Shown here piece by piece: positions 34,130 to 45,815 of a stretch of 64,000 bases of DNA (positions are counted from its first letter, which is position 1; every line of letters begins with the position of its first letter). The stretch comes from Gnomoniopsis sp. IMI 355080 (taxonomy: Eukaryota; Ascomycota; Sordariomycetes; Diaporthales; Gnomoniaceae): contig JAPEVC010000036.1 in NCBI GenBank assembly GCA_027946555.1, positions 62,001-126,000 on the forward strand, given 5' to 3'. The notes beneath the pieces were generated by a model. It saw only the letters and a program-made list of their open reading frames with translations. It did not search any database and was not told the DNA's origin. The translations under genes and the position numbers were made by a program.

Positions 34130-35523
34130 TCAAGCACTGTTCCCGAAAAACTTTGTGATCTTCTGCGTCCCAGTCCCTTTGCTTTTTGCAGGACTCTTTG
34201 TCCCATTGCTCGTCGCACTGATTCTCTTTGAACTTCTCGTGGACGGCTTGCTCGGCGACGGTGAGGGCTTAGCAGGAGAAGACGACACAGTCTCCTTCTT
34301 CATCGGCGGTTCCTCGCCCTGCAGCTCATCATCACCCTTCCTCTTTTTTCCAGACACAGGGGATATGCCCATTCCGCCATCGTCCGCTTCGTCAACAACC
34401 TCGTCCACCGTCTTCGTCTCTTTCACTGGCGTGGAGTCTACTTCCTTCTTGACTTCAACCTCCTTGTTCGCGTCGTCCTTTTTGCCCTTGGCCTGCGCAT
34501 TGGCAAAGAAATTCGCGATGTTGGACTTGTTCTCACGACTTGCAATGGGAATAATAAAAGAGGGAGAGTTATTGCCAACCTTGCCCACCTCTTTGCTGAC
34601 AGGATACACCTCGAGCTCACCCTCGAACGGCCTTAGCACATCCTGCAGCTCTTTCGACCATTCCCACTTCCCGGGATCCAGCCATAACTTCATCTCGTCC
34701 GACGCTGGATTCAGAATGACAGGCATACGATCATGCAAGAACCGTAGCTGCTTATTCGAGTCCGTGGTGATGATCGTGTACGTGTAATTCTTCTTGTCTT
34801 CATCCTCATCCTCGTAGTGCACGCAGTCCCAAAGTCCAGCAAAGCACATCAGCTTGCCATCCTTTCTCTTGACAAAGTGCGGGCTCTTATCGCGGGGACC
34901 AGTCTTGAGCCACTCGTAAAAGCCCTGCGCGATGACCACGCAGCGCTTGCGGCCTTTCATACTGCTCCACATGCCGCCGGATTGGGCCAACGAGTCGGAA
35001 CGGCAGTTGATCGTCTTCATCATGGCGCCATAGTCCGGATTGCGTTTGGTCCAGAAGGGAATCAGGCCCCATTTCATGGACTGTAGTTTGTAATGTGTTT
35101 CCCTACTGGGCTGGGCTTCGTCGGCAGTGTCTGCTGTTGTGGTATCTGCAGCTTCTTTGTCTATCTCTGTAGAAGGATCTTGCTCGGCAGTAGTAGCTGT
35201 TGCGCTGTCTTTGGCAGATTTGCTCTTTGCCTCCCTCCGTGGTCCGGCGCCATAGTCCGGTACGTCTGCTCGATATATCACACCGTGATAGCCTGGTGCA
35301 AAATTGTAGCTTTGCCTTGGAGCACCGTCGCCTTCATCGTCCGGAGCTTCGTAAACATCCATGTTCTCATCCTGAAGCATCTGGCGCACCTGCGAGGGAC
35401 GCTGCGAAAAAGGTCAACTTGGACTGGTGTGGAAATGGTGGGGGTGGGGGGGGGTCGTACAGGTGTCCAGGATAGAGGAAGGAGTTAACTACATACCAGG
35501 GCGAGAGCGTATCGTCCGCACAT
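34130..35523 (-). CDS. HMCES: HMCES/SRAP abasic-site processing protein
   Basis: Exon 1 (35523-35497) encodes only MCGRYALAL; exon 2 is 35401-34130. Together they give 432 residues. SRAP proteins form a thiazolidine crosslink between their second residue, Cys2, and abasic sites in single-stranded DNA, protecting forks. All active-site positions are visible: Cys2 after Met removal, Asn141 (TINCRSD), Glu172 (GFYEW) and His232 (LHDRMPVIL). MKWGLIPFWTK is also conserved. A fungal acidic/Ala/Thr insert (about 65-110) interrupts the fold after the PGYHGVIYR strand. The C-terminal 130 residues are disordered, basic and Ser/Pro-rich and end with QKITKFFGNSA. That is a PCNA-interacting (PIP-box) motif, QxxIxxFF. 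So it is probably nuclear and attached to replication forks. The 95-nt intron contains long C runs. Confidence 0.93.
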
Positions 35524-36066
35524 CTTAGCAGCTGTTTAGCAAGATCCAATGTAAGGGGATGAGGTCTACTGGACTCCGTATTCGTTGGTCAGAGTGAGAA
35601 GGTTGGAGGTTGACTGTAAGTTTTTTGGTCTACGTCACTTGGAGACGCGGCGGTCTCCAACGCGGTGCCCAGGGTCTTTGCCGCGCGAAGTCACGTTTTC
35701 ATACTTGCTAATGCATCTACTATAAAGAGGCTCTGTTCTTCCCTGCCTCTAGTTACTGCACCAGCACGATTGCTTATATCACAATCGAGCGCAAGGGTGG
35801 GTGTCTTCAGAACAACATACGTGACTTTCGGGTATGCATGTCCGCGCACAATCTGAGAATTTGAGATGCTCAGGCTGGAAGCCGTCTTTCTTGCTGGAAG
35901 AACTCCTCACCGTAGAATACTAAACAAGCAAATATCTCGTAAGTCAAGGGCAACGCGAATCAGTGGGCCCTCCGTCCCCCCTTAGACTACCCTCGGAGCC
36001 CGCCAAACTTTTGCTTAGACACGATGCGCCTCTTTGATTCCCAGCCCACATAATCACCAGATCTAT
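35524..36066. other. Intergenic spacer
   Basis: Promoter side of HMCES and 3' side of fimbrin. No coding frame supported. Confidence 0.55.
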
Positions 36067-38222
36067 CTACTGCATCTTCTCATAGGTAGCCATAAGTGAG
36101 CCTATAGCAGACAATTAGCAAAAGTAATTGATTGATTTTTGAAGCATGGTGCACTTACCAATGAAAGTCGTGACCAGACGAGATCTGACTTGGCAGATAT
36201 CCTCAGGCACCAGCCAGATGGTTGCTCCCATCTTTCTTGCGATCGAGATACTCAATTTCGCGTTCAGGTACGCGTCGTCATCGTTGTGACCAGGGGTGAC
36301 GAGGTCATAGTCGACGTAGCTGCTCTTGATGCCATTGAGCACATCGAGCAGGAAGACACCAGTGCCTATGCTAGAATCCTTGAAAGATCGTACAGACGAG
36401 TTCTTGCCTCCCTTGCGAGACATGTCATTGGCCCACTTCACCATCTCGTTGTCGGTGATTTCGCGTTTGCCAAGGCGCTGCGCAAGGCTGGACAGAGTCA
36501 AGGTGATGTTTCTGCGCATGAGCTGCCACACCAGACCAAGCGTTAAAGTCTTTTGTCCATCGGTAATATCGGCACCTTGCACACCAACCAAGGAAAAGCC
36601 ATTCTGCTTGCCGAGCTCAATTGCGTAGTTGGTGTTCTCGACCGCCTTGAAGCGAATGATTTCACCACCGTGTGCTGGCCGCTTGTTGACGTGCCGCCAA
36701 TTGACAGACCCTTTGATGACCTTGTCGTATGCCTGCAACAATATTGTGCCGTCGCAGAGATCGTCGAAGAAAGATTGCACTGCAGGCTGGACATCCAGAC
36801 TGTTGAGCCAGAGGGTGAACACCCTAGCCTCGCGCTCACCTTCAGCATCAAAGTCGTCCACTACCTGCTTCTCTTCCTCAGTAATGGGCTCGAGGGCTGG
36901 GTGGGTGTTGAACAAGTTCGCGACAAAGGCAAGATTCAGCTTCGGGTTGCCAGCAACAAGAGACTTGGGGGTCAGGAACTTGCGGCAGCCGAGTTTGTCC
37001 GCATCTTGCAAAACCAGCTCAGCGCGCTGCAAAAGATCGCGTTCTTGCAGGGGAGCTCGCGTGGCGCCGTACTCGGAGCCAATTTGGGCTTGCAGTACAG
37101 CATAGTTCTCGCCGTCCTTGATATCACTAGAGAAATTGGTGACCCTGCGAGGCCAGTTCGCAGCCTTGAGGTGGTAGTTGAACCAACGCAGCAGAATCTG
37201 CTCAGGAGGAAGTCGCAAGAACTGCTCCAAGGTCTCATCGTCTTCCAGCAGCCTGTACAGCTCAGGGTGCAACTTGATGTCGATCTTGCCCAAGAGGCCT
37301 CTGCGGATAATCTGCCAGATGAGACCCAGAATCAAGTGTTCCCGGACTTCGATAATGTCTCCACTGCCAATGTTGACGACGGAACAGCCAATACCCTTTG
37401 CCGACTCAATGACAATATTGTTGTTCTCAGTCATGTGGAACGCATTCAACTTCTTGATCTTCCTGCCGGGTACGTTCAGAACACGCTCGTCAATAGTATC
37501 CGGTACACTGTCGTTGATAAGCTTGGCCAGCACGAGACCGTCCTTGCAATCGTCGAACATCTCGAAGGTATCGGTCGGGAAGGGCAGGCGGTCGCCTATG
37601 TCGGCGTCTCCGGCAAGGACGGCATTGATGTGACGGGTAAACTCGGTGCGCTCATCCTCGTTGATGGTGTGGGTGACATTAGCACTGGAACCTTGGACGT
37701 GAATCTTGCCGCTGACGCTGCTCTTGGAAGCATGGCCACCGGTGCGTTGCGATACAACGCCGGGAGACGAAGGCGGAGCAGAACCGCCCGTGGCCATGCG
37801 CTGCTGGGCTGGTGAGGACTCGCGGAGCTTGGCGACGAGCTGCGACTTTTGTCAGCCTTGTATATGGTAAAATGCAAAGTCGGATGCGTCTTGTGTTACG
37901 CACCCCAACGTAGTCCTCGAGTTCGACTCGTCTGGAGGAGTCCAGCTCGACCTCCTTCAGAGCCTGTCGCACAACATCGTAAGGCTGGCGTTCGCTAGCC
38001 TGTGTTGCCTTGATGGCAGTGGCCTCGTCTAGGTAGCCCTTGTCGTCGACATCGAGCTTTCGGAAGGCGTCCGCCAGGCCGAATATATCATTCTGCTGGA
38101 ATTGGGGGAACTTCCTGTGTTGGGTGCGAATTGGTCAGTTCAGGGTCCCCTTTTCCTTAATTGCGCAGCGCAGCAGCCGGCGGAAGAGGGGTTGCGCACC
38201 TTTGGATCTTGAGGACGTTCAT
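36067..38222 (-). CDS. SAC6: Fimbrin/plastin, actin-bundling protein
   Basis: Four exons: 38222-38200, 38114-37904, 37839-36159 and 36101-36067. Introns are 85, 64 and 57 nt. The product has 649 residues, close to yeast Sac6. The first exon encodes MNVLKIQ and the last supplies GSLMATYEKMQ. An EF-hand-like region lies in exon 2 (LDVDDKGYLDEATAIKA). Four calponin-homology domains follow, in two tandem actin-binding units. Their repeated signatures are visible: DCKDGLVLAKLIN, KLNAFHMTENN, HLILGLIWQIIRR, then LLRWFNYHL, then FTLWLNSLDVQ, CDGTILLQAYDKV, LGLVWQLMRR and MVKWANDMS. Fimbrin crosslinks actin filaments in endocytic patches and in the subapical collar of hyphae. The exon 2 boundaries are supported by uninterrupted family sequence across both junctions. 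Confidence 0.95.
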
Positions 38223-38953
38223 GACTGCTGCTGCTCTTGTATGCTCTGGCCAGTCGGAAAGGGTTGGATTGCAAAGAAGGTGAGTAGGAGCAGCTCAGGG
38301 GAGGATGGTGGCATAAGAGGAGTTGTTTGATTACTGCCAGCCTTAGGTAGATGGTCCAGTAAGACTGGAACGAGGCAACAGGGCTGTAGTACGATGACAT
38401 AGTCTGTTAGCTCCTGATCGCGGGGAGTTTGGGCGACAGGGGTCTTGCCTTGAAGTGCATGTTGTACAGGCACAGACCCCGCCGTTTATGCCTTCACCTA
38501 CAACTAGACTCCAGGGCTGACTGCCGCGTAAGTCCCAAGCAAACAGGCAAACAGGCAACCTCGCAGCCCAAATGTGGCGACCAGGGTGTGACTTTCACTC
38601 AAGCCCGTTAGGCACGAATTCAGGTTCCAGTACCGGAGTGGTAATGAAAGCGTACGGCCCGACGCTGTCAGGCAGGGCTGTGCATGGCTCTAAGTCTTTA
38701 CTTCGTACTGTGTACATCCTTGCCCGCAACAACCCTCCCGTCCGATTGACGACAACCTCACTTTTATTAGTTCTTTTCTCTCACCCACCGGAGAGCTAAA
38801 GTGTGACAAGCGGGCACGCAAGTTACTCTCAAAAGATATGGATTATACTCTGTTCCCGGGTGTTGTGCCAAGTAGCTGTAAATATATCCATTTTCATGAG
38901 CAACAAGTCCTTTGCCCATCTCATGACTTCCCCAAGCGACCTCTGACGTACAT

Positions 38954-38994
<41 letters not shown>

Positions 38995-39311
38995 AATTTT
39001 TTTCTTTTCCTTCCGGAACCATTTATCTTCATCACCGACCTTCCGACCCTCCTCCTACGTACGTTTACATCTCATAATTCTGTGAAACTTTATAATAAAA
39101 GCCATTGTATAAATGCAGACAGTATACTCAAGCCTTGTAGCTTGACTTAGGACACACCGGCCGCGAATATCAGATTGACCTGTCCAGCCGAAGTGCACCT
39201 CTGCATACCCGACCTGCGACATCAGTCTCCCCTTCATCACGCCATCCTACCTCTCATTCCCAATTAAATAAATTCTGAACATCTCTACCGTGCGTGTAGC
39301 TCCCCAGCACA
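38223..39311. other. Divergent intergenic region
   Basis: Between fimbrin (minus) and the RING/ankyrin-like gene (plus). Contains a (TG)n microsatellite at 38956-38991. No coding frame supported. Confidence 0.55.
38956..38991 (+). repeat. (TG)n microsatellite
   Basis: About 18 uninterrupted TG dinucleotides, flanked by ACATAT and by CGTAATTTTT. Located about 320 bp upstream of the RING/ankyrin-like gene. Confidence 0.95.
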
Positions 39312-40088
39312 ATGGCAGAGCCGGTCTGCAAAGTCTGCGCAGACCCGCTTCGTGTGCCCGTCTCAGACGACGACGAGCCCGGGCCCTCCTCCTCCTCCGC
39401 CAATACCATCCCCGATGACCTACTCTTCCCCTGCGGTTGTCACTACCACTGGCAATGCGCCCTCGACCAAGCCTCTCACATCGCCACACACCTCACTTGC
39501 CCATCATGCGACTCACACCTGGTGAGCAACACACCTGGGCCCTCGGTCACCAATCCCATCTACCACACCTCACAGGCCGCTCCGTCCATCCTCTGTCGCT
39601 ACGAGAGCGACGGTGGTGTTGAGGAAAACTACGACATCTTGCCCGTGCTCACCGAGGAGGCCTACCTCGAGACACACCCCAACGAGCGGCGCAACCGCGC
39701 CTTCCTAACCATGTGTGGCGAGGGCGACGTTATTGGCGCAGTCGAGCTGCTCAAAGACGCCGCAAGTGAGGGCGAAGATGTGCGCGCGATCATCTTGTAC
39801 AGAGACTCGCTGGCCAACGGCAAAAGCGCGCTCCAGATTGCGCTCGAGAAACAGCAGGAGGAGGCCGTGTGGTTGCTGCTGTATCTGGGCAGCCCGCGGC
39901 TGCCGATAGAGGCGTTCCCTGATGAGGCGATCGCTGCGGCGCAGAGCATGGGTGTTGATCGTATGCCGCCGGGCGGTGAGGATATTGTGAGTCTGAGGGA
40001 CGAGGGCGGCCGGAGTGCGGAGGACTATGCGAGGGCTGTGGCGCCAGTATGGGATCGTCTGGTGCAGGCGGGGGTACTGAGGCCTTGA
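39312..40088 (+). CDS. RING-like/ankyrin protein of unknown role
   Basis: Single-exon gene of 258 residues starting MAEPVCKVCADPL. The N-terminal 70 residues contain a divergent RING-like zinc site: CKVC, then FPCGCHYHWQCALDQ, then CPSC, with an acidic low-complexity loop (DDDEPGPSSSS) between the first pairs. This is followed by helical pairs that read like one or two degenerate ankyrin repeats (FLTMCGEGDVIGAVELLKDA; GKSALQIALEKQQEEAVWLLLYLGS). The C-terminus ends DRLVQAGVLRP. A ubiquitin-ligase or adaptor role is only suggested by the RING-like part. I do not recognise a named orthologue. Strong G/C third-position bias and the intact frame support it as a real gene. Confidence 0.7.
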   Translation: MAEPVCKVCADPLRVPVSDDDEPGPSSSSANTIPDDLLFPCGCHYHWQCALDQASHIATHLTCPSCDSHLVSNTPGPSVTNPIYHTSQAAPSILCRYESDGGVEENYDILPVLTEEAYLETHPNERRNRAFLTMCGEGDVIGAVELLKDAASEGEDVRAIILYRDSLANGKSALQIALEKQQEEAVWLLLYLGSPRLPIEAFPDEAIAAAQSMGVDRMPPGGEDIVSLRDEGGRSAEDYARAVAPVWDRLVQAGVLRP

Positions 40089-40569
40089 AGATGAAGACGA
40101 AAGGTGCCTGAGGCGTTTGAAGCATAGTGCACTCGCGCAATTCGCAAAGCGAAGCCCTACATGTGGTAGTGGCTCAATTTGGAATACAATTCGATATAGT
40201 CTGGATCTCTTGTTTCACAACGGCGGGTACTGGGCTGGGGAGGACGTCTCACGTGGAGCTATTTTATAGTAGTTCTCCCGACCTCAAAGTGCTACCCGGT
40301 GTTCTATGATCGAATACTTCTCGAGGTGATCAACTTCGTACATTATGTCGCCCTTGCTTTAAGCCGTGTTCATCGGCTGACTTAGGACCTTTGCTACGGA
40401 GATCAATGTAACTACCCATTTCAGAGTTGACCAGTAAAATGTACCTCAAACCTTTTCCAATTCCCTCCGAAGAAGGCGACAAACGCCACGCCATGCAAGA
40501 TATCAACCAGACCATTGAGACCGAACCGGAAACTTGAGCCTACTCATCATCCACCACAGCCAAAGCCGA
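40089..40569. other. Convergent 3' intergenic region
   Basis: 3' ends of the RING/ankyrin-like gene (plus) and of RPO31 (minus) face each other. No coding frame supported. Confidence 0.6.
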
Positions 40570-43500
40570 CTAAGCCGCGGCAGATACCATAGGCGGCCCT
40601 CCTCCAAGCTGCTTCAGCTTCGCCTCGCGCTTTTTCTTTTGAGCAGCCGCCCATACCTCTTCAAACCTGGCTACTTTTTGCTCGAGTTTATGTTCGGGAA
40701 GTCCCATACGCCTCACCATACTAAACGAGCCAGTGCCAATGGTCATAGTCTGCCCCATGATAATACATTCGGACACACCCTCAATCTTGTCAGTCTTCAT
40801 CCCCGCCGCCGCCTCGAACAGGTGATCAGCCGTCTTTTCGAACGAGGCCAGCTGTAGCACGCTGTCGCGCATCTTCTGCAGGCCGAACCGCGTAATACCC
40901 AGAACCTCGCCCTTGTAGGTCATCACGTCGGCGAGCAATTGCATGTGTCGCGGATCGATGCCCATGTCACCCATCACTTCGGCGATTTCGTTGGCGATGG
41001 TTGTGCGGGCGGCCTCGACGCCGAGGACGTCGCGAGCCTCTAGCACGTTGTTGGTGCGGCACTGGGTGCCGATCACACCCTCCGTGGTCATGCATTCGCG
41101 GAAGCCGTAGCCTTCAACAAGCACGGTATGCTCATTGAACTCCGAGGTCTGAATGACAGCACGACTGGCGTTGGGGTATCCAGAGATGGCGACAGTTGGT
41201 AGTGTTCGCCGCAGGTAATTAACCCGCAAGTGCAAATCAGATGCGCTTTCAATCGCCGCGGCCGACTTGCCATTCTTCTGAAGACGCTTTGCCTCGGAGA
41301 CATCTTCCCACGTGTTGCGCACGTAGATCTCGATGTAAGTTGAGCCAAGATTGATATCATCCCTGTTGATCTTCATCTTCTTGTGTTTGAAGATGGCCTC
41401 GGCAATGTCTCCAAGGCCGATACCCAAGTGCATTTCTGCGAGGGCCGTCATGTCGATTTGCAAGACGAGCACGCCTTGATCTGGATGCCACTCGTCCTCG
41501 ATGTGCTGAATGATGTCGGAGATATAGGTCTTCTCGATTCGGGCCTTGACGACCTTGGCGACCTCGATCTGTTTCTTGTTCTCCAGGGGACAAGTAATGA
41601 CGGGCGTGCTGATGGTCTTAGAGGCGTTGATGATCTCCTTGATACGAGGCACACCTTGGGTAATACTCATGCCTGCAACACCAGCGAAATGGAAAGTCTT
41701 CAGCGTCATCTGAGTGCCAGGTTCGCCAATGGATTGGGCACCGACTGCTCCAACGGCGTGACCAGGCTCGACATGGGCTTTCTTGTACTTCTCCAAGCAA
41801 TCTCTGATAAATTTCTTAAGTGTCGTCGCAGAGACCTTGGCCACACGCTCGACTCGGGCCAGGCTGGTCGGGTCCTCCTCGGCTGTGTCAATCTCCATGC
41901 CCTCGCCGTCATCTGGATTCATGCCGGCCTCCTTACGGGCGTTGGACAGCTTCTTGGCTCGTGCTACGACGTAGGCGTCAATCTCCCGCAAGAATCGCCG
42001 GGCACTCTCGTGCTCATCAATGGAGAGATTGCTATCATCGTCGTAATCCAATGCCATTCCGTCTGTCAAACGTCGTCTCGGATACTTCAACTTTTCAGTC
42101 TCGATCATGGAGCGGCAGACATCAATAATCTCGTGAGGGAGTAGGGTGGGCTCATTGTTATTCCACGTAAGGGCCTCGGCATGAGTCCAGGTACGGTCGA
42201 AATGCACCGGCTTTCCTGCTGCCTCCATATCCACAGGATCAAGGTTGTCCGCGCCGAACTGGAACTGAACAATTCCACCTGACGATGTCCGGACTGTTTC
42301 GTCGTAGCCCGTGGATAGATCCTCCAATGACTTCATCAAGCGCCGTGACATGTAGCCAGTCTCAGCAGTCTTGACAGCGGTATCGACCAAACCTTCTCGA
42401 CCTGAAATGGCGTGGAAAAGGAATTCAGTCGCCCTTAGGCCAGTGTAGAAGCTGTTCCTGACGAAACCCTTATCAGGAACACGTCGCTGGCCCTTCCTGA
42501 AATGTGGTAGAGTTCGATCCTGGAAGCCGTCTGCAACACGTGATCCGCCAATAATCTGTTGTCCGACACAGGCAACCATCTGGGCGACGTTGATAGTTGA
42601 ACCTTTGGATCCAGACTTTGCCATGATGAGTGGGGCATTGACACTGCTAAGCGATTGCACACACTGATCTCCTGCTTGTCCTCTGACCTTACTCAAAATA
42701 CCCGAAATCGCATTTTCCAGAGTCTCTTCAAGGTTGCAGCCAGGGGCTTTCTCCAGCTTGCCAGCTTTGAAGGTTCGAATAAGATCTTCGCACTTCTCAG
42801 TAGCCACCTCCACAAGATGGTCTTTGTCTGACGTGAGGTTGTTAAGTGGGAAGACATCACCCACTCCGATGGAAAACCCATGGTTTGTCAATGATCTTGC
42901 ACAGAGTCTCGCGAGGCGGTTCATTGCGCCGGCTGCCGCTTCTGGTCCATAGTCGCGGAGTAAGATGTAGAAAATAGAGTCCTTTTTACCCGCACCGACA
43001 GTCGACTTATCCATGACACCACACATAACTTCAGAATTGCGGATCACCAGCCAGCCATCATTAGGACACATATCCGGTGTCATGCCAGGTGATGGCGTGT
43101 AGTCCTTGCACTTGGCATCCAGATTCACCAAGACTGAAGACTTCTTGTTTGGCCTGATGAGAAGGCTGAACAGCTGCTTACCGGTCCAGAGAGCTGCAGG
43201 TTTGATAATGGCGGGAGGCGGAAGGTCCAGGTGACCACTACCCTCTAGCATCATCTCGCAGACGTAGGTGAACGCCTTGCGATCGTAGAAGTTGTCCTTG
43301 CGGCTAAGCAGATACGCTGCAGTGATGAAATCCTGCGTGGCTGCAATGATAGGCTCGCCGTTCTTTGGTGTCGCCAAGTTGTACTTGACGCCCATGAGAG
43401 TCATTGCCTCTGCCCGTGCCTCTTCCGTCTGAGGAATGTGCAAGTTCATCTCATCTCCGTCAAAATCGGCATTATACGGTCCACAAACGCATTCGTTGAG

Positions 43501-45071
43501 ACGGAACGTCCTCCACGGTCGCACCTTGACGAAATGGCTCATGATACTGAGCTTGTGGAGTGAAGGTTGTCGATTGAAAAGGGCGATGTCGCCATCGACA
43601 AGGTGTCGCTCAACAATGTCGCCAATTTGGAGATCCCCTGCGATCTTTTCACGGTCTCCGAACTTCAAGTTCACTTTGTAACCGCCATCCTTCTTCTGGA
43701 CTCCGTTGGCACCAGGCCAGACTTTCTGACCGTTTCTAATGGCTCTCCGCATTGCTTCGATATTCGCCGCGTTCACTCGCTCTGGATAAGTCATGTTCTT
43801 GGCCACGAGACTAGGCACAGCAACCTGATCGATGCCTAGATTAGGGTCTGGAGAAATGACCGTTCGTCCTGAGAAGTCGACGCGCTTTCCAGACAAATTG
43901 CCACGGAAGCGACCTTGTTTGCCCTTCAAACGCTGGCAGAATCCTCGGACGGTCTTACCAAAGCCAGGTTGTGTAAGGCCAGGGACATCGCTGTTCACAT
44001 ACATGGCAATCTGAAGCTGTAGGTACTCCCACTGCTCCATAATAGCCGCAATAGGCTGACCTCTATCGAGGGCAGCACGGATGACACCGCTCAGATAGAC
44101 GATCTCAGTCAACTTAGCGGTCAGATCATCCTCTGTGCTGGAGCTGTCTTGTTGCACAGATGGCCGAATGCAGATAGGCGGAGCGGGAACATACTGCCAG
44201 ATAAACATTTCTGGTCGTCCCTCGGTTGGGTCCATGCCTAGCAGCTCACAATCCGTAGGACTAATCATCTTGAAGAGATTTAGCACCCTTAATGGGTTCA
44301 GATCCTCCATGGCTTTCTTGACGTGCTTCTCCAGATCTGCATTGGTCTCCTTTGCCTTTCTGAAACTTGCATCGTAGACGAGCTTGCTCTCGGGGGGCTC
44401 CTTCCTTGCAGCAGTGGATTTATTGAAGGCCACGAATTTGTCGTGGGCTAATTTGATGACGCTGAGTTTTCGAATTTGCCCGTTGGTAGCATCGCAGTAT
44501 GGACACCGCTTGCACTTCCTGCACTGCGCATTGATCTGCTTCAAGATAACAGTTCGTCGGAGATTGTCAAGTCCTGGTCGTCTTAACTCCTTCAGAAAGC
44601 TTCGTCGCTCTTCTTCAGTAAGGAGGACTCGGGCGCAGTCCTTGCAAATGTCCTGTAGGATGGTCTGTGTGAAGCGCAAGTAACCGATATGAAACGCGGG
44701 CAGCGAAAGTCGAACATGGCCAAAGTGGCCCATGCAGCTTTGTAGGGGTAGGTTGCATGTCTCGCACTTGCCCGTCTTGCTCGAAATACCGAGGCGAGGA
44801 TCAAGGGCGCCATGACGGACGGCTGCTCGGGGGTTGATGGGGTTCTCGATATCGTACAACTGCCGCTGGGAGACTTCCAAGACACCTTGGCTAACGACGT
44901 CTTGTATCGACCTGGTGATATGATGGTTAGAAAAAACCAAGCAGGGGGGAGGGGTATGAACATTCCCCCAACTTACTGTATGCCAAACTTCATCGCCTTG
45001 AAGCGCTTGGGGAGGTGATCGCCCACCTGCGCCTTTGGTGGAGCAGGTGGCACATGTTTCTGGCGCGCCAT
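40570..45071 (-). CDS. RPO31: RNA polymerase III largest subunit (Rpc160)
   Basis: Exon 1 is 45071-44977 and exon 2 is 44911-40570 (65-nt intron), giving 1478 residues; yeast Rpc160 has 1460. It is the catalytic, clamp-forming subunit of RNA polymerase III, which makes tRNA and 5S rRNA. The first exon encodes MARQKHVPPAPPKAQVGDH and the junction falls inside a Gln codon. Seen: the N-terminal zinc sites (CETCNLPLQSCMGHFGH and CRKCKRCPYC), LSGKRVDFSGRTVISPDPNL, the catalytic Mg-binding NADFDGDEMN at about residue 510, the bridge-helix/trigger-loop area (VGAVGAQSIGEPGTQMTLKTFHFAG), and the Pol III-typical C-terminal end without a heptad-repeat tail. No frame breaks. Confidence 0.97.
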
Positions 45072-45815
45072 AAGTACTGCTTTGTTCGTGTATGGGAACT
45101 GGTTGTCACCGTCGCTCAACTGTCTTGTCCATGTGCTCTTTCATTGCCGTTGAGACAGTTGTGGGCTGGCAACAGCTGCGTTGATGCAATATTGCAAGTA
45201 TCGGCGGGGTGACTCTGTTCTGAAATTCGAGAAAAGAGTTCGAAGTCGTTCGTACCCCACCATGCTGATCATCCCAGCAACAGTGGGGCCGAGCTTCCAA
45301 GGGCAGGGGTCGGTGCTTACCCGACTGCCGGAACGTTTAGAGCTAAAGTACCTAGGTACTCGGTACTATGTTCAAGAGAAAGTCATCTATGTCGACCCTC
45401 TGGGATAGCTTGGTACGAATTGAAGTGCTGTGACATGACCTTGAGAGACATCATCTTGTAAGTAGGACGATGGATTCATTTTGGATTGAGTAAGTGCTCT
45501 GTAGGCTGCTTGGGGTGACACACATGAAGGATCTATCAATCTGACACCCTCCAACAGAGCCTCATCAGAATTAGGTGTAGGCTTGTTAGAAGCTGCTGTA
45601 CCGTGGTACCTGTCCTCCGGAACACCCAACCCGGGAGAACGTCATTTGCAGGGCTGAGAAGGAGCTGCCCCTTGCAATATGGTCAAACCCACGGTCGCAT
45701 GTGAATTCAGGCCACGGCCTTGAGTAAAACAAGGGAATCTTACAAAGATCTATATTTGAACCCCACAATATGCTGTGGTCCTAGCATAACTGCTAGGACT
45801 ATTAACTTATTACCT
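45072..45815. other. Divergent promoter region RPO31 / DDHD gene
   Basis: Shared upstream region of two divergent genes. It carries a 14-bp perfect palindrome AGTACCTAGGTACT at 45347-45360 and a 9-bp-stem hairpin at 45778-45799. No coding frame supported. Confidence 0.55.
45778..45799 (+). promoter_or_regulatory. Perfect hairpin before the DDHD gene start
   Basis: GTCCTAGCA, a 4-nt loop TAAC, then TGCTAGGAC: a perfect 9-bp stem ending 16 nt before the ATG at 45816. If transcribed, it lies in the 5' leader and could slow scanning ribosomes; that effect is inference. Confidence 0.5.

Noticed and set aside
36553..37815. 420-codon open frame on the plus strand
   Set aside because: It lies exactly antisense to the fimbrin gene. 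It is open because of codon bias on the other strand and shows no domain of its own.
31645..38222. Possible secondary-metabolite cluster around the BAHD-like acyltransferase
   Set aside because: Neighbours are housekeeping genes (PCT1, HMCES, fimbrin). There is no polyketide, peptide or terpene synthase, transporter or pathway regulator.
41383..42144. 253-codon plus-strand open frame
   Set aside because: Antisense to RPO31; there is no independent protein signature.
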